Part shown: positions 1 to 6,993 of the stretch, piece after piece
How positions within the stretch are numbered: the first letter of the stretch is position 1
Layout: each line of letters starts with the position of its first letter
DNA from: Oscillospiraceae bacterium
GTDB taxonomy: Bacteria > Bacillota > Clostridia > Oscillospirales > Oscillospiraceae
DNA length: 49,809 nt
Assembly: GCA_017406005.1 (NCBI GenBank)
Contig: JAFQZI010000143.1
Span: 1 to 49,809, forward strand
Direction: 5' to 3'
Notes under the pieces: generated by a model
Database searches by the model: none
Told to the model about the DNA's origin: nothing
The model's input: the letters and a program-made list of their open reading frames with translations, nothing else
Translations under genes and position numbers: made by a program

Positions 1-462
1 ATGTTCAAGGACGCGGCAGGCATCTGGCGGGTGGATCGCTGGAGGCCTCTGACCGCGGCTCTGGTTAACCTGGGCTTGAATCTTGCCACTGTACGTTGGT
101 TGGGGTTGTATGGTGTGCTGCTTTCTTCGGTTTTCTCCATCGTTTTCATTCAGATCCCCTGGCTGTTCCGTAACCTGTTCCTGGAGGTATTTCCCCGTCG
201 GTATTTTGGAAGTTATATACGGCTCTTCTTCGGGTTGACGACGACAGCTTTGATTTCCTGCGGGGCATCGTGGTTTGTCTGCAGCTTGGTTTCGATAAAT
301 GTATGGCCTACCCTCATTATAAATGCCGCTGTGAGCTTTATAATACCGAATCTTTGTTACTACGTTGTTTACGGGCGAAATGCCGTGTTCAGGGAAAGCC
401 TTTCGCAGTTGAAACGGAGTCTTCTGTCAAGGGGCAGAACAACGCAGGTTTCGGATTTATAA
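1..462 (+). CDS. Polysaccharide flippase (Wzx/MATE-like), C-terminal part only
   Basis: Likely the last membrane segments of a lipid-linked oligosaccharide flippase that moves polymer repeat units across the membrane. The visible 153 residues are hydrophobic with four or more membrane helices (about 15-32, 34-55, 72-95, 100-122) and a basic tail. The pattern 'WRPLTAALVNLGLNLATVRWLG' region (residues 14-35) is typical of the C-terminal half of polysaccharide biosynthesis proteins. The gene is cut by the window edge: the family is usually 450-500 residues, so the ATG at base 1 is probably an internal Met. It lies 74 bp upstream of a glycosyltransferase in the same direction, which fits an exopolysaccharide operon. 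Family is inferred from fragment and context. Confidence 0.72.
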   Translation: MFKDAAGIWRVDRWRPLTAALVNLGLNLATVRWLGLYGVLLSSVFSIVFIQIPWLFRNLFLEVFPRRYFGSYIRLFFGLTTTALISCGASWFVCSLVSINVWPTLIINAAVSFIIPNLCYYVVYGRNAVFRESLSQLKRSLLSRGRTTQVSDL

Positions 463-536
463 AGGATACCGAATCCGCAAACGTCAGAATATAAGGCCGA
501 AAAACCTGCTTCATCAATGAAAAGGGGATCAAAAGA

Positions 537-1574
537 ATGATCAGCGTAATTGTGCCCGTCTTCAAGGTGGAAAAATATCTGAGGCACTGTGTGGACAGCA
601 TTCTTGCCCAGACTTATACAGATTTTGAACTGCTGCTGATTGATGACGGCTCACCGGACGGGTGCCCTCAGATCTGTGATGATTACGCCGGCCGTGATTC
701 CCGCGTGCGGGTGATACACAAACCCAATGGGGGCTTGATCTCAGCCCGGAACGAAGGAATTCGCGCTGCCACAGGGGACTATATCTGCATTCTGGACGGG
801 GATGACTGGGCCCTCGAAAATATGCTGCAATTCATCCATGATACTGTTTCACAGTCGCCGGAACCGCCCGATATGGTGCTTTTCGCGGCTTACAACGTGT
901 ATGAGGATCATCTGGAAGAAACCGTCAACAATGTTCCGGAAGGATATTACGACAAAGAACAGTTGGAAAAAGTTGTTTTCCCGTATTTACTTACGGATTC
1001 CCGGAATGGAATTCAGGCGGGCGTTATTCAGGCCCACACCTGGGATAAGGCGTTTAAACGGGAGTTGCTGCTCGATCATTATACGCATGATGAGAGGATC
1101 CGCGTCTTTACTGATGTTCCCATGACCTACGAATGTCTTCTTCATTGCCGGAATGTATACATATGTAATGAGCATTTGTATATGTACAACAAAACCAACG
1201 AGGACTCCATTCGCGCCAGAAGCCGGGAGAACCTTCTTACAAAGAGTTTCTATTATCTGGTTCTGTATATGCGGGAGCATCTGAACGGTCTGGGGCCGTC
1301 TATAGACCGTCAGCTCAACGAATACGCGGCCATGTTGATTATTCGTACGGGAAAGTGGCGCGCCGAGACGGATCCATCCTTGCGGGACGCTGTGCAGCAT
1401 ATGAAAGAAGGGCTCCAGGAATCGGATATGCTGTCACTTGTATCAGTCAAAGGCTTGCCCCGAAAGCCGGGAGCAGTTATATGGCTGCTCAAGATGCATC
1501 TGTATTTTCCGGCCATGCTTCTGTGTGCCGCCAGGGTTAGCCAGCAGGAAAAGCAAAGCAAGCAGTCTGGATGA
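537..1574 (+). CDS. Family 2 glycosyltransferase (GT-A fold)
   Basis: Predicted cytoplasmic enzyme that transfers a sugar from a nucleotide donor to a growing polysaccharide repeat unit. The N-terminus has the classic GT2 start 'ISVIVPVFKVEKYL', then 'LLLIDDGSPDG' (about residues 34-44), 'NGGLISARNEGIRAATGDY' (about 64-82) and the metal-binding 'LDGDDW' (about 86-91). The 345-residue length is usual for capsule GT2 enzymes. The ATG follows an AAAAGGGG ribosome site. It sits between flippase and sugar-transferase genes in one direction. Donor and acceptor cannot be told from sequence. Confidence 0.9.
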   Translation: MISVIVPVFKVEKYLRHCVDSILAQTYTDFELLLIDDGSPDGCPQICDDYAGRDSRVRVIHKPNGGLISARNEGIRAATGDYICILDGDDWALENMLQFIHDTVSQSPEPPDMVLFAAYNVYEDHLEETVNNVPEGYYDKEQLEKVVFPYLLTDSRNGIQAGVIQAHTWDKAFKRELLLDHYTHDERIRVFTDVPMTYECLLHCRNVYICNEHLYMYNKTNEDSIRARSRENLLTKSFYYLVLYMREHLNGLGPSIDRQLNEYAAMLIIRTGKWRAETDPSLRDAVQHMKEGLQESDMLSLVSVKGLPRKPGAVIWLLKMHLYFPAMLLCAARVSQQEKQSKQSG

Positions 1575-1652
1575 CCCCCTGCGGGATTCCGCGTCAGCTT
1601 AAAAATCCTGATTATTACCAGGTATGTCCGAACAATGGAAAGCAGGTGAAAA

Positions 1653-3143
1653 ATGTATAAACGGAGAGTACGCGGCTGGTCCCAGCATATTGATTTTATG
1701 CTTTTGGACAATCTATGTGCTTTTGCCAGCCTTCTGATTGCATTCTTGCTCGTTGAAAAAGAAGGGGTGTTGGTCTCCCGTTTCTTCTGGAGGATAGCCC
1801 TGGAAACCATCCTGGTAAATCTGGTTGTGATGATTGTTCTGGACACTTATCACAGCGTGCTGCATCATACGCCCTGGGATGAGATGATCCGGCTTCTTGC
1901 CCAGACAGGGTATCTGATTCTCATTCTTTTGGTATTTCAGTTGCTGGACCAGACGGCTGAATCCAATCTCTCAAAAATCGCGCTTTGTGCCGTACCTCTG
2001 TACGTTCTGTCCTGTTATATCGTACGCCAGACATATAAAAGCTTTCTGAAGAAAAAACATCACATACTCAACCGGCATTCTATGCTCATCGCGCTGGAAG
2101 CTCCTCAGATTCCCACAGTCATTCCGCGAATTCTTCGTTCGAATTACGGGGCCTATCGCTTCATCGGCCTTGCAATCATGGGCACCGATCCTTCCGAAGA
2201 GCAGGCTCGGCAGGTTCTCCGTCCGCTCCGGGATCAGTATCCAGAGGTTGTAACGATCCCCATAGTAGCCACAGCTGACACGTTAGAGCAATATCTTACT
2301 AACAACTGGGTAGATGAAGTGTATCTGGATGTGTCTCCTAAAGCCGATCTGCCCGTGGAACTGATCAACAATCTCATGCGTATGGGTATCACCATCCATA
2401 CTGCCCTCACGAATCTTGACGATATTGAGTCTCGGCATAAAAATGTAGAATGGATCTGTGGTCATTTGACCATTACAACTTCCTTGGGTTATATCACTGG
2501 CCGTGATGTTTTCCTAAAGCGGCTTATGGATATTATAGGCGGGTTGGTCGGTTCCCTGATTACCATGATTCTCATTCCTCCTGTGGGGCTGGCTATCTGG
2601 CTGTCCGATCCGGGTCCTATCTTTTTCACGCAGACCCGAATCGGTGAAAACGGGAAAAAATTCCAGATGTACAAATTCCGCAGCATGTATATGGATGCAG
2701 AGGCACGCAAGAAGCAAATAGCGCAGAACAGCGGGCAGGAGGACCATCTCATGTTCAAGCTGGAACATGACCCGCGGATTATCGGGCAGAAGGAGCTTCC
2801 TGACGGCAGATGGAAAAAAGGAGTTGGCGGATGGATCCGTGATCTTTCTCTGGACGAGTTTCCCCAGTTTTTCAATGTCCTGAAGGGAGATATGTCTCTG
2901 GTCGGCACCCGGCCACCTACTGTGGACGAATGGCAACGATACGAGCCTTTCCATCGGGCCAGAATGTCTACACGGCCGGGAATTACCGGTCTCTGGCAGG
3001 TCAGCGGCCGCAGCAAAATCCGTGATTTTGATACAGTGGTCCGTCTGGATCGGGAATACATCGAAAACTGGTCCCTCAAACAGGACATTCATATCTTGTT
3101 TAAGACTGTATGGGTTGTGCTTACCCGGAGAGGGGCCATGTAG
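1653..3143 (+). CDS. Exopolysaccharide polyprenyl glycosylphosphotransferase (WbaP/CpsE type)
   Basis: Predicted membrane enzyme that starts repeat-unit synthesis by moving a sugar-1-phosphate onto undecaprenyl phosphate. The 496 residues split into an N-terminal block of about four membrane helices (residues 15-130), a central nucleotide-fold-like region (about 140-270), and the catalytic bacterial sugar transferase domain. The last begins near residue 288 with 'KRLMDIIGGLVG', followed by 'PGPIFFTQTRIG', 'YKFRSM', 'SLDEFPQFFNVLKGDMSLVG' and 'RPGITGLWQVSGRS'. These are hallmark motifs of the family. Start has an upstream AAAGCAGGTG. In many clusters this gene comes first; here it follows flippase and GT, so the cluster order is mixed. 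Confidence 0.93.
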   Translation: MYKRRVRGWSQHIDFMLLDNLCAFASLLIAFLLVEKEGVLVSRFFWRIALETILVNLVVMIVLDTYHSVLHHTPWDEMIRLLAQTGYLILILLVFQLLDQTAESNLSKIALCAVPLYVLSCYIVRQTYKSFLKKKHHILNRHSMLIALEAPQIPTVIPRILRSNYGAYRFIGLAIMGTDPSEEQARQVLRPLRDQYPEVVTIPIVATADTLEQYLTNNWVDEVYLDVSPKADLPVELINNLMRMGITIHTALTNLDDIESRHKNVEWICGHLTITTSLGYITGRDVFLKRLMDIIGGLVGSLITMILIPPVGLAIWLSDPGPIFFTQTRIGENGKKFQMYKFRSMYMDAEARKKQIAQNSGQEDHLMFKLEHDPRIIGQKELPDGRWKKGVGGWIRDLSLDEFPQFFNVLKGDMSLVGTRPPTVDEWQRYEPFHRARMSTRPGITGLWQVSGRSKIRDFDTVVRLDREYIENWSLKQDIHILFKTVWVVLTRRGAM

Positions 3144-3200
3144 CAACGTTGGATGGTATGGAAAAAGTCTTTACGAGAAATCTGTTCAGGAGAGATAGAT

Positions 3201-4370
3201 ATGCGTTGTGAACAATTGTTTGAAGGGAAATACGGGCGTGAGCCGGAAGAAATCAGTTTTGCGCCTTATCGTATCTGCCCGATCGGAGCACATGTCGATC
3301 ATAATCTCGGTAAGGTTACCGGTTTTGCTATCGATAGGGGAATTCATATCGCATACAGTATAAAGAAAAACGGTGTGGTGGAAATGACAAGTCTCCAGTT
3401 CCCTAAGCGTGCGCAGTGGCATATCAGGGAGATCGGAGAGAAAACAGGTGACTGGGCAGATTACCTGAGAGGGGCAACCTGGGCTTTGAGCAAGAAGCAT
3501 GTGCTGTCATACGGGGTCTGCGGAGTAATTGAAGGCAGCCTGCCAATCGGAGGGCTAAGTTCATCCGCTGCGGTTATTCTGGCATTCCTGTCTGCACTCT
3601 GTAAGGTGAATAAGATTGAGCTGACCGCGCAGGAATTGATTAATATTGCTTTTGACGCAGAGAAAAACTACGTCGGTGTCAGTGTCGGCACGCTGGACCA
3701 AAGCTGTGAAGTGCTGGGAAAGAAAGATCATCTCCTGTATCTGGACTGTAAAGACAACAGTTCTGAACTGGTTCCGACCAATCCTGTAATGAAGCCGTAC
3801 AAATTTGCGGTATTCTTTTCCGGGCTGGAGCGCAGCCTTGTGGGATCCAGATATAACATGCGCGTGGATGAACTGCGGGCCGGGGCATATGCGCTTCAGG
3901 CTCTGGCGGGAATGGAATACGGCAAATTCTATCAGACCAGTGCAAGAGATGTGGCATGGGATGTTTATCAGACGTATAAAGACCGTCTGCCTGTACCATG
4001 GATGAGACGCTGCGAGCATTGGTATACGGAGTTTCAGCGTGTGGAAGAAGCGGTAGAAGCTTGGAAAAGGGGAGATCTGGAAGAATACGGCAGGCTCTCT
4101 TTTGAGTCCGGGTGGTCCTCTATTCATAACTGGGAATCCGGTGCGCCGGAACAGATCAGGCTGTATGAAATTATGCGGGAGACGGATGGGATTTACGGCG
4201 GGCGCTTTGCCGGAGCTGGCTTTAAAGGCTGCTGCATTGCACTGGTTGATCCGGAGAAGATCGACGCAATTAAAGCTAGTGTCACAAGTGCATATCTGAA
4301 AGCATATCCGAAAATGGAATCGAAGTATTCCTTCCATGTATGCGAGAGTGCGGATGGGGTAAAAGCATGA
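3201..4370 (+). CDS. GHMP kinase, galacturonokinase-like (galactokinase superfamily)
   Basis: Predicted kinase phosphorylating C1 of a sugar, most likely a uronic acid or galactose. Motif 1 reads 'APYRICPIGAHVDH' (residues 21-34), not the galactokinase 'GRVNLIGEHTDY'. Motif 2 is 'GLSSSAA' (118-124), the catalytic-Asp region 'GTLDQS' (163-168), and motif 3 'FAGAGFKGCCIALVD' lies near the C-terminus. From memory, the motif 1 and 3 wording closely resembles plant galacturonokinase (GalAK) more than GalK. The ATG at 3201 is chosen over one at 3153 because AGGAGAGATAG precedes it. The stop overlaps the next gene's start (ATGA), so the kinase and nucleotidyltransferase are probably coupled and make an activated sugar for the polymer. 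Confidence 0.82.
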   Translation: MRCEQLFEGKYGREPEEISFAPYRICPIGAHVDHNLGKVTGFAIDRGIHIAYSIKKNGVVEMTSLQFPKRAQWHIREIGEKTGDWADYLRGATWALSKKHVLSYGVCGVIEGSLPIGGLSSSAAVILAFLSALCKVNKIELTAQELINIAFDAEKNYVGVSVGTLDQSCEVLGKKDHLLYLDCKDNSSELVPTNPVMKPYKFAVFFSGLERSLVGSRYNMRVDELRAGAYALQALAGMEYGKFYQTSARDVAWDVYQTYKDRLPVPWMRRCEHWYTEFQRVEEAVEAWKRGDLEEYGRLSFESGWSSIHNWESGAPEQIRLYEIMRETDGIYGGRFAGAGFKGCCIALVDPEKIDAIKASVTSAYLKAYPKMESKYSFHVCESADGVKA

Positions 4371-5104
4371 AGTGTCTGATTTTGGCTGCGGGGTATGCTA
4401 CCCGGTTGTATCCGCTGACGGAGAATTTTCCGAAGCCCCTGCTGAAGGTAGGAGACAAAACCATTCTGGACTGGCTTCTCGAGGATATCGACAAAGTGGG
4501 AGTGGTTGATCAGTATGTGGTGATCAGTAATCATAAATTTTCGCATTATTTTCAGGTGTGGGCAGCCGGGCATGTTCTGCCGATTGCGGTGCTGGATGAT
4601 GGCACTGAGAGCAATGAGACGAGGCTGGGAGCTGTCCGGGATGTGCAGTTTGCCATCGATGAACTGAATCTGAAAGATGATCTGCTTGTGATTGCGGGAG
4701 ATAATCTTCTGGATTTCAGCCTGCAGGGGTTTATCCGGTATGCAGAGGTAAAACAGACCACTTGCGTCATGAGGTATTATGAGCCTTCGATAGAGAAGCT
4801 GCATAAAACCGGTGTCGCGGTAGTAGATGAAGAGGGCAGAATCCTGAATATGGAAGAGAAGCCGGCTTTCCCGAAGAGCCACTGGTGTACTCCTCCGTTT
4901 TATATCTACAAGGCGGAGGATGTACCACTGGTAAAGAAGGGCATTGAGAGCGGATGCGGTGTGGATGCACCGGGAAGCTTTATTGCCTGGCTGAGCGGGA
5001 AGACGGTGGTACATGCTTATGAAATGCCTGGCAAACGGTACGACATCGGCAATCTGGAGAGTTACCGGAAGGTGCAGGAAGAGTACAGGGGAATAGAGAA
5101 ATAA
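4367..5104 (+). CDS. Sugar-1-phosphate nucleotidyltransferase
   Basis: Predicted to join a nucleoside triphosphate and a sugar-1-phosphate to an NDP-sugar. The N-terminus carries the family signature 'LILAAGYATRLYPLT' followed by 'PKPLLKVGDKTILDW', and the metal-site 'IAGDNLLDF' near residue 112. A later 'EKPAFPKS' matches the EKP segment of RmlA/GalU-like enzymes. Length of 245 residues is the short nucleotidyltransferase type without a left-handed helix domain. The ATG at 4367 overlaps the kinase stop; this start gives the correct N-terminal signature. With the preceding kinase it forms a two-step salvage route to an NDP-sugar, by inference an NDP-uronate if the kinase is GalAK-like. Confidence 0.88.
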   Translation: MKCLILAAGYATRLYPLTENFPKPLLKVGDKTILDWLLEDIDKVGVVDQYVVISNHKFSHYFQVWAAGHVLPIAVLDDGTESNETRLGAVRDVQFAIDELNLKDDLLVIAGDNLLDFSLQGFIRYAEVKQTTCVMRYYEPSIEKLHKTGVAVVDEEGRILNMEEKPAFPKSHWCTPPFYIYKAEDVPLVKKGIESGCGVDAPGSFIAWLSGKTVVHAYEMPGKRYDIGNLESYRKVQEEYRGIEK

Positions 5105-5188
5105 AGACACGTCTACATTTTGACTTGATTTTTCTTTTTTGACCTGTTATTCTGATAACGAAATGATACCGGAAAGGCTGGATGAGAT

Positions 5189-6661
5189 ATGTCGTTCACG
5201 CTGAATTTACTGTACATGCTGAAATGGTTCGGGATTGGAAATAAGCTCTGGCCTTATATGCTTGCAGTTCCGTATCTGCTTGCTGTGACGAGCGGTGTGC
5301 TTGGTATATTCCGAAAGGCCGGAAAACGTCCCTGGCATGCATTGATTCCCTTTTTCGGTTCCTTTGAATTGTTCTCTATTGCCTGGAGGGGCTGGATCGG
5401 GCTGGTCTATCGTGCGCTGTCCGTTTCCGCATTCCTGCTGTTGCCGGAGAGCATACATCTGTTCTTCGAGGGCGCTCGAGGCTTCTTGTGCTTTCTCGCT
5501 CTGATAACCAGTATCGTTCTCTCCTTAATCCTGAAGGCAAAGCTGAGCCGTTCATTCGGACAGGGGCCTGTGTTTTCCTTTTCGCTGGTCTTCGCGGAGG
5601 GCATCTGCACCATACTCCTTGGATATGGCCGCGCCGAATACCTGGGGCCGACTCTGGTTCGTTCAAACCGTGACAGGAAACACCGCAAATCGGGCGTTTT
5701 CTCCCCGGCCAAGGCTGCCAAGCATTACATGATCAATTTGTATAAGTGGCGCAGTGTTGCCGCTCTGATTGCCTGCATGGTTACGCTTTTCTTTTCCGTG
5801 AACGCGATCAGCTGGGGTATAACCAGTTATATGACTGAGGGCTGGAGCGTTCTGAGCCTGTTTTGCTATTTTACCATCGTCTCCAACTGTCTGACTGCCC
5901 TGGGATCCAGCTTTGTCCTCCCCTATGCTGTCGATGGGATCCATCGTAAACGGTTCATCTATCCGAAGTGGGTTGCTATGTTCCATTATTCCGGCACTAT
6001 CTGCACAACGCTGACAATGGTTTTTGCTGTTTTGGTAATCTCCTGGTTCAATCCCGATTTTGCTTTCGGCAGATATAACTTCTGGCTGCATCTGGTCTGT
6101 CCGATTGCGGTGCTGGTCTCTTTCTTCATGGTAGAATCCAGCTATCGTTATTCACTGGACGATACATTTATCTGCATGATACCCTTTTTCATATATTCCT
6201 TGTTCTATCTCGTAAATGTCGTGCTGATCGGTGAGGAAAACGGCGGCTGGGAGGATATGTACTATGCGACGACGTATACCCCGATCACATTGTCACTGCC
6301 CGTGATGTACTTTCTGGCGTTTGCAGTTGCTTTCTCGATCCGTGCCAGCTACAATCGGCTGAGCTGCTATCGTCAGGAAAAACTGACAGCCGCCTGGAGC
6401 GATGATGCAGAGCCCGTTGAAATCAAGGTCGAAGCTTTCGGTCTGGGCCGGTATGACGGCAAGCACGGAGAGAGCAACAGCATTAATATGCCGTTAGAGA
6501 TCCTCGAGGCGATGTCTGAAAAGTACTCCCTATCTATGGATGAGCTGCTCAGAGCATATTCAAAAGGCGTCACGGGCGGCCTGAAGGAAAGAGAAATGTA
6601 TCGCATAAAGAGGCGGGAGGAGTCTACCCATATGCTTGGAACTCCTGAAAAGAACAGTTGA
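5189..6661 (+). CDS. Pr6Pr-family membrane protein with extra N-terminal membrane block and soluble tail
   Basis: Function unknown. Three parts are visible. Residues 1-150 form about five membrane helices and contain 'RKAGKRPWHALIPFFGSFELFSIAW', similar to small DUF5684-type membrane proteins found near signal peptidases. Residues about 185-405 form six helices resembling the Pr6Pr family ('WSVLSLFCYFTIVSNCLTALGS', 'HLVCPIAVLVSFF'). Residues 406-490 are a charged soluble tail. Eighty-four bases separate it from the polysaccharide cluster, and a strong terminator follows. The start ATG is preceded by only a modest GGATGAG site. Domain assignment is from pattern memory and is moderately sure. 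Confidence 0.68.
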   Translation: MSFTLNLLYMLKWFGIGNKLWPYMLAVPYLLAVTSGVLGIFRKAGKRPWHALIPFFGSFELFSIAWRGWIGLVYRALSVSAFLLLPESIHLFFEGARGFLCFLALITSIVLSLILKAKLSRSFGQGPVFSFSLVFAEGICTILLGYGRAEYLGPTLVRSNRDRKHRKSGVFSPAKAAKHYMINLYKWRSVAALIACMVTLFFSVNAISWGITSYMTEGWSVLSLFCYFTIVSNCLTALGSSFVLPYAVDGIHRKRFIYPKWVAMFHYSGTICTTLTMVFAVLVISWFNPDFAFGRYNFWLHLVCPIAVLVSFFMVESSYRYSLDDTFICMIPFFIYSLFYLVNVVLIGEENGGWEDMYYATTYTPITLSLPVMYFLAFAVAFSIRASYNRLSCYRQEKLTAAWSDDAEPVEIKVEAFGLGRYDGKHGESNSINMPLEILEAMSEKYSLSMDELLRAYSKGVTGGLKEREMYRIKRREESTHMLGTPEKNS

Positions 6662-6689
6662 GAGACGCTGACCCGCTGTGTTTTTGAAG

Positions 6690-6733
6690 AGGACTGGCCG
6701 AGCCCGCTGAATGCGTTCGGCCAGTCCTTTGTG
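6690..6733 (+). terminator. Rho-independent terminator after the Pr6Pr gene
   Basis: A perfect 12-bp stem (6690-6701 with 6717-6728) that is GC-rich, with a 15-nt loop and followed by a short TTTG run. It separates the Pr6Pr-like gene from the kinase operon. The U-tract is short, so termination may be incomplete. Confidence 0.75.
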
Positions 6734-6756
6734 CGTCGTTGTCCGCTCTCCGCATA

Positions 6757-6785
6757 TTGACTTTTATATCGTTTTCGTGTACATT
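6757..6785 (+). promoter_or_regulatory. Probable sigma-A promoter of the hybrid-kinase operon
   Basis: TTGACT (6757-6762), a 17-nt spacer and TACATT (6780-6785). It lies just after the terminator and would give an untranslated leader of about 200 nt. The -10 is imperfect, so this is a moderate call. Confidence 0.45.
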
Positions 6786-6993
6786 TATGTTGTGATAGTA
6801 TCCGAAATTTCAGGGTAAAGTATTGGATTAAACATTTGTCACATAGCTGAGATTTCATAGCCGAAAGGCACCGTTCCGATACTGTATCCCCTAGACCTTT
6901 CTTCCTGCTTCCCTATTTATGCATGCTCTGTCCATACCCGGGATCCGCAAAGATTGCCTGCAGAATCCGTGAGGTTATTTATGGGAGGTTACC

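Larger units (their letters stand above)
6662..6993. other. 332-bp intergenic region: terminator, probable promoter, untranslated leader
   Basis: Holds the terminator at 6690-6733, a possible promoter at 6757-6785 and then about 200 bases of leader before the kinase gene at 6994. Within the leader the only clear local structure is a GCC-GAAA-GGC tetraloop hairpin at 6860-6869. I could not match the leader to a known riboswitch, including the cyclic-di-GMP classes. Short reading frames at 6923-7157 are in-frame or shifted overlaps of the kinase start and are not supported. Confidence 0.6.

Noticed and set aside
3561-5110. Minus-strand frames of 258 and 305 codons across the kinase and nucleotidyltransferase genes
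   Set aside because: Both lie opposite genes with clear family motifs and show no protein-like pattern.
6780-6993. Cyclic-di-GMP riboswitch in the kinase-operon leader
   Set aside because: Only one small tetraloop hairpin is present; the conserved words of either known class are absent.
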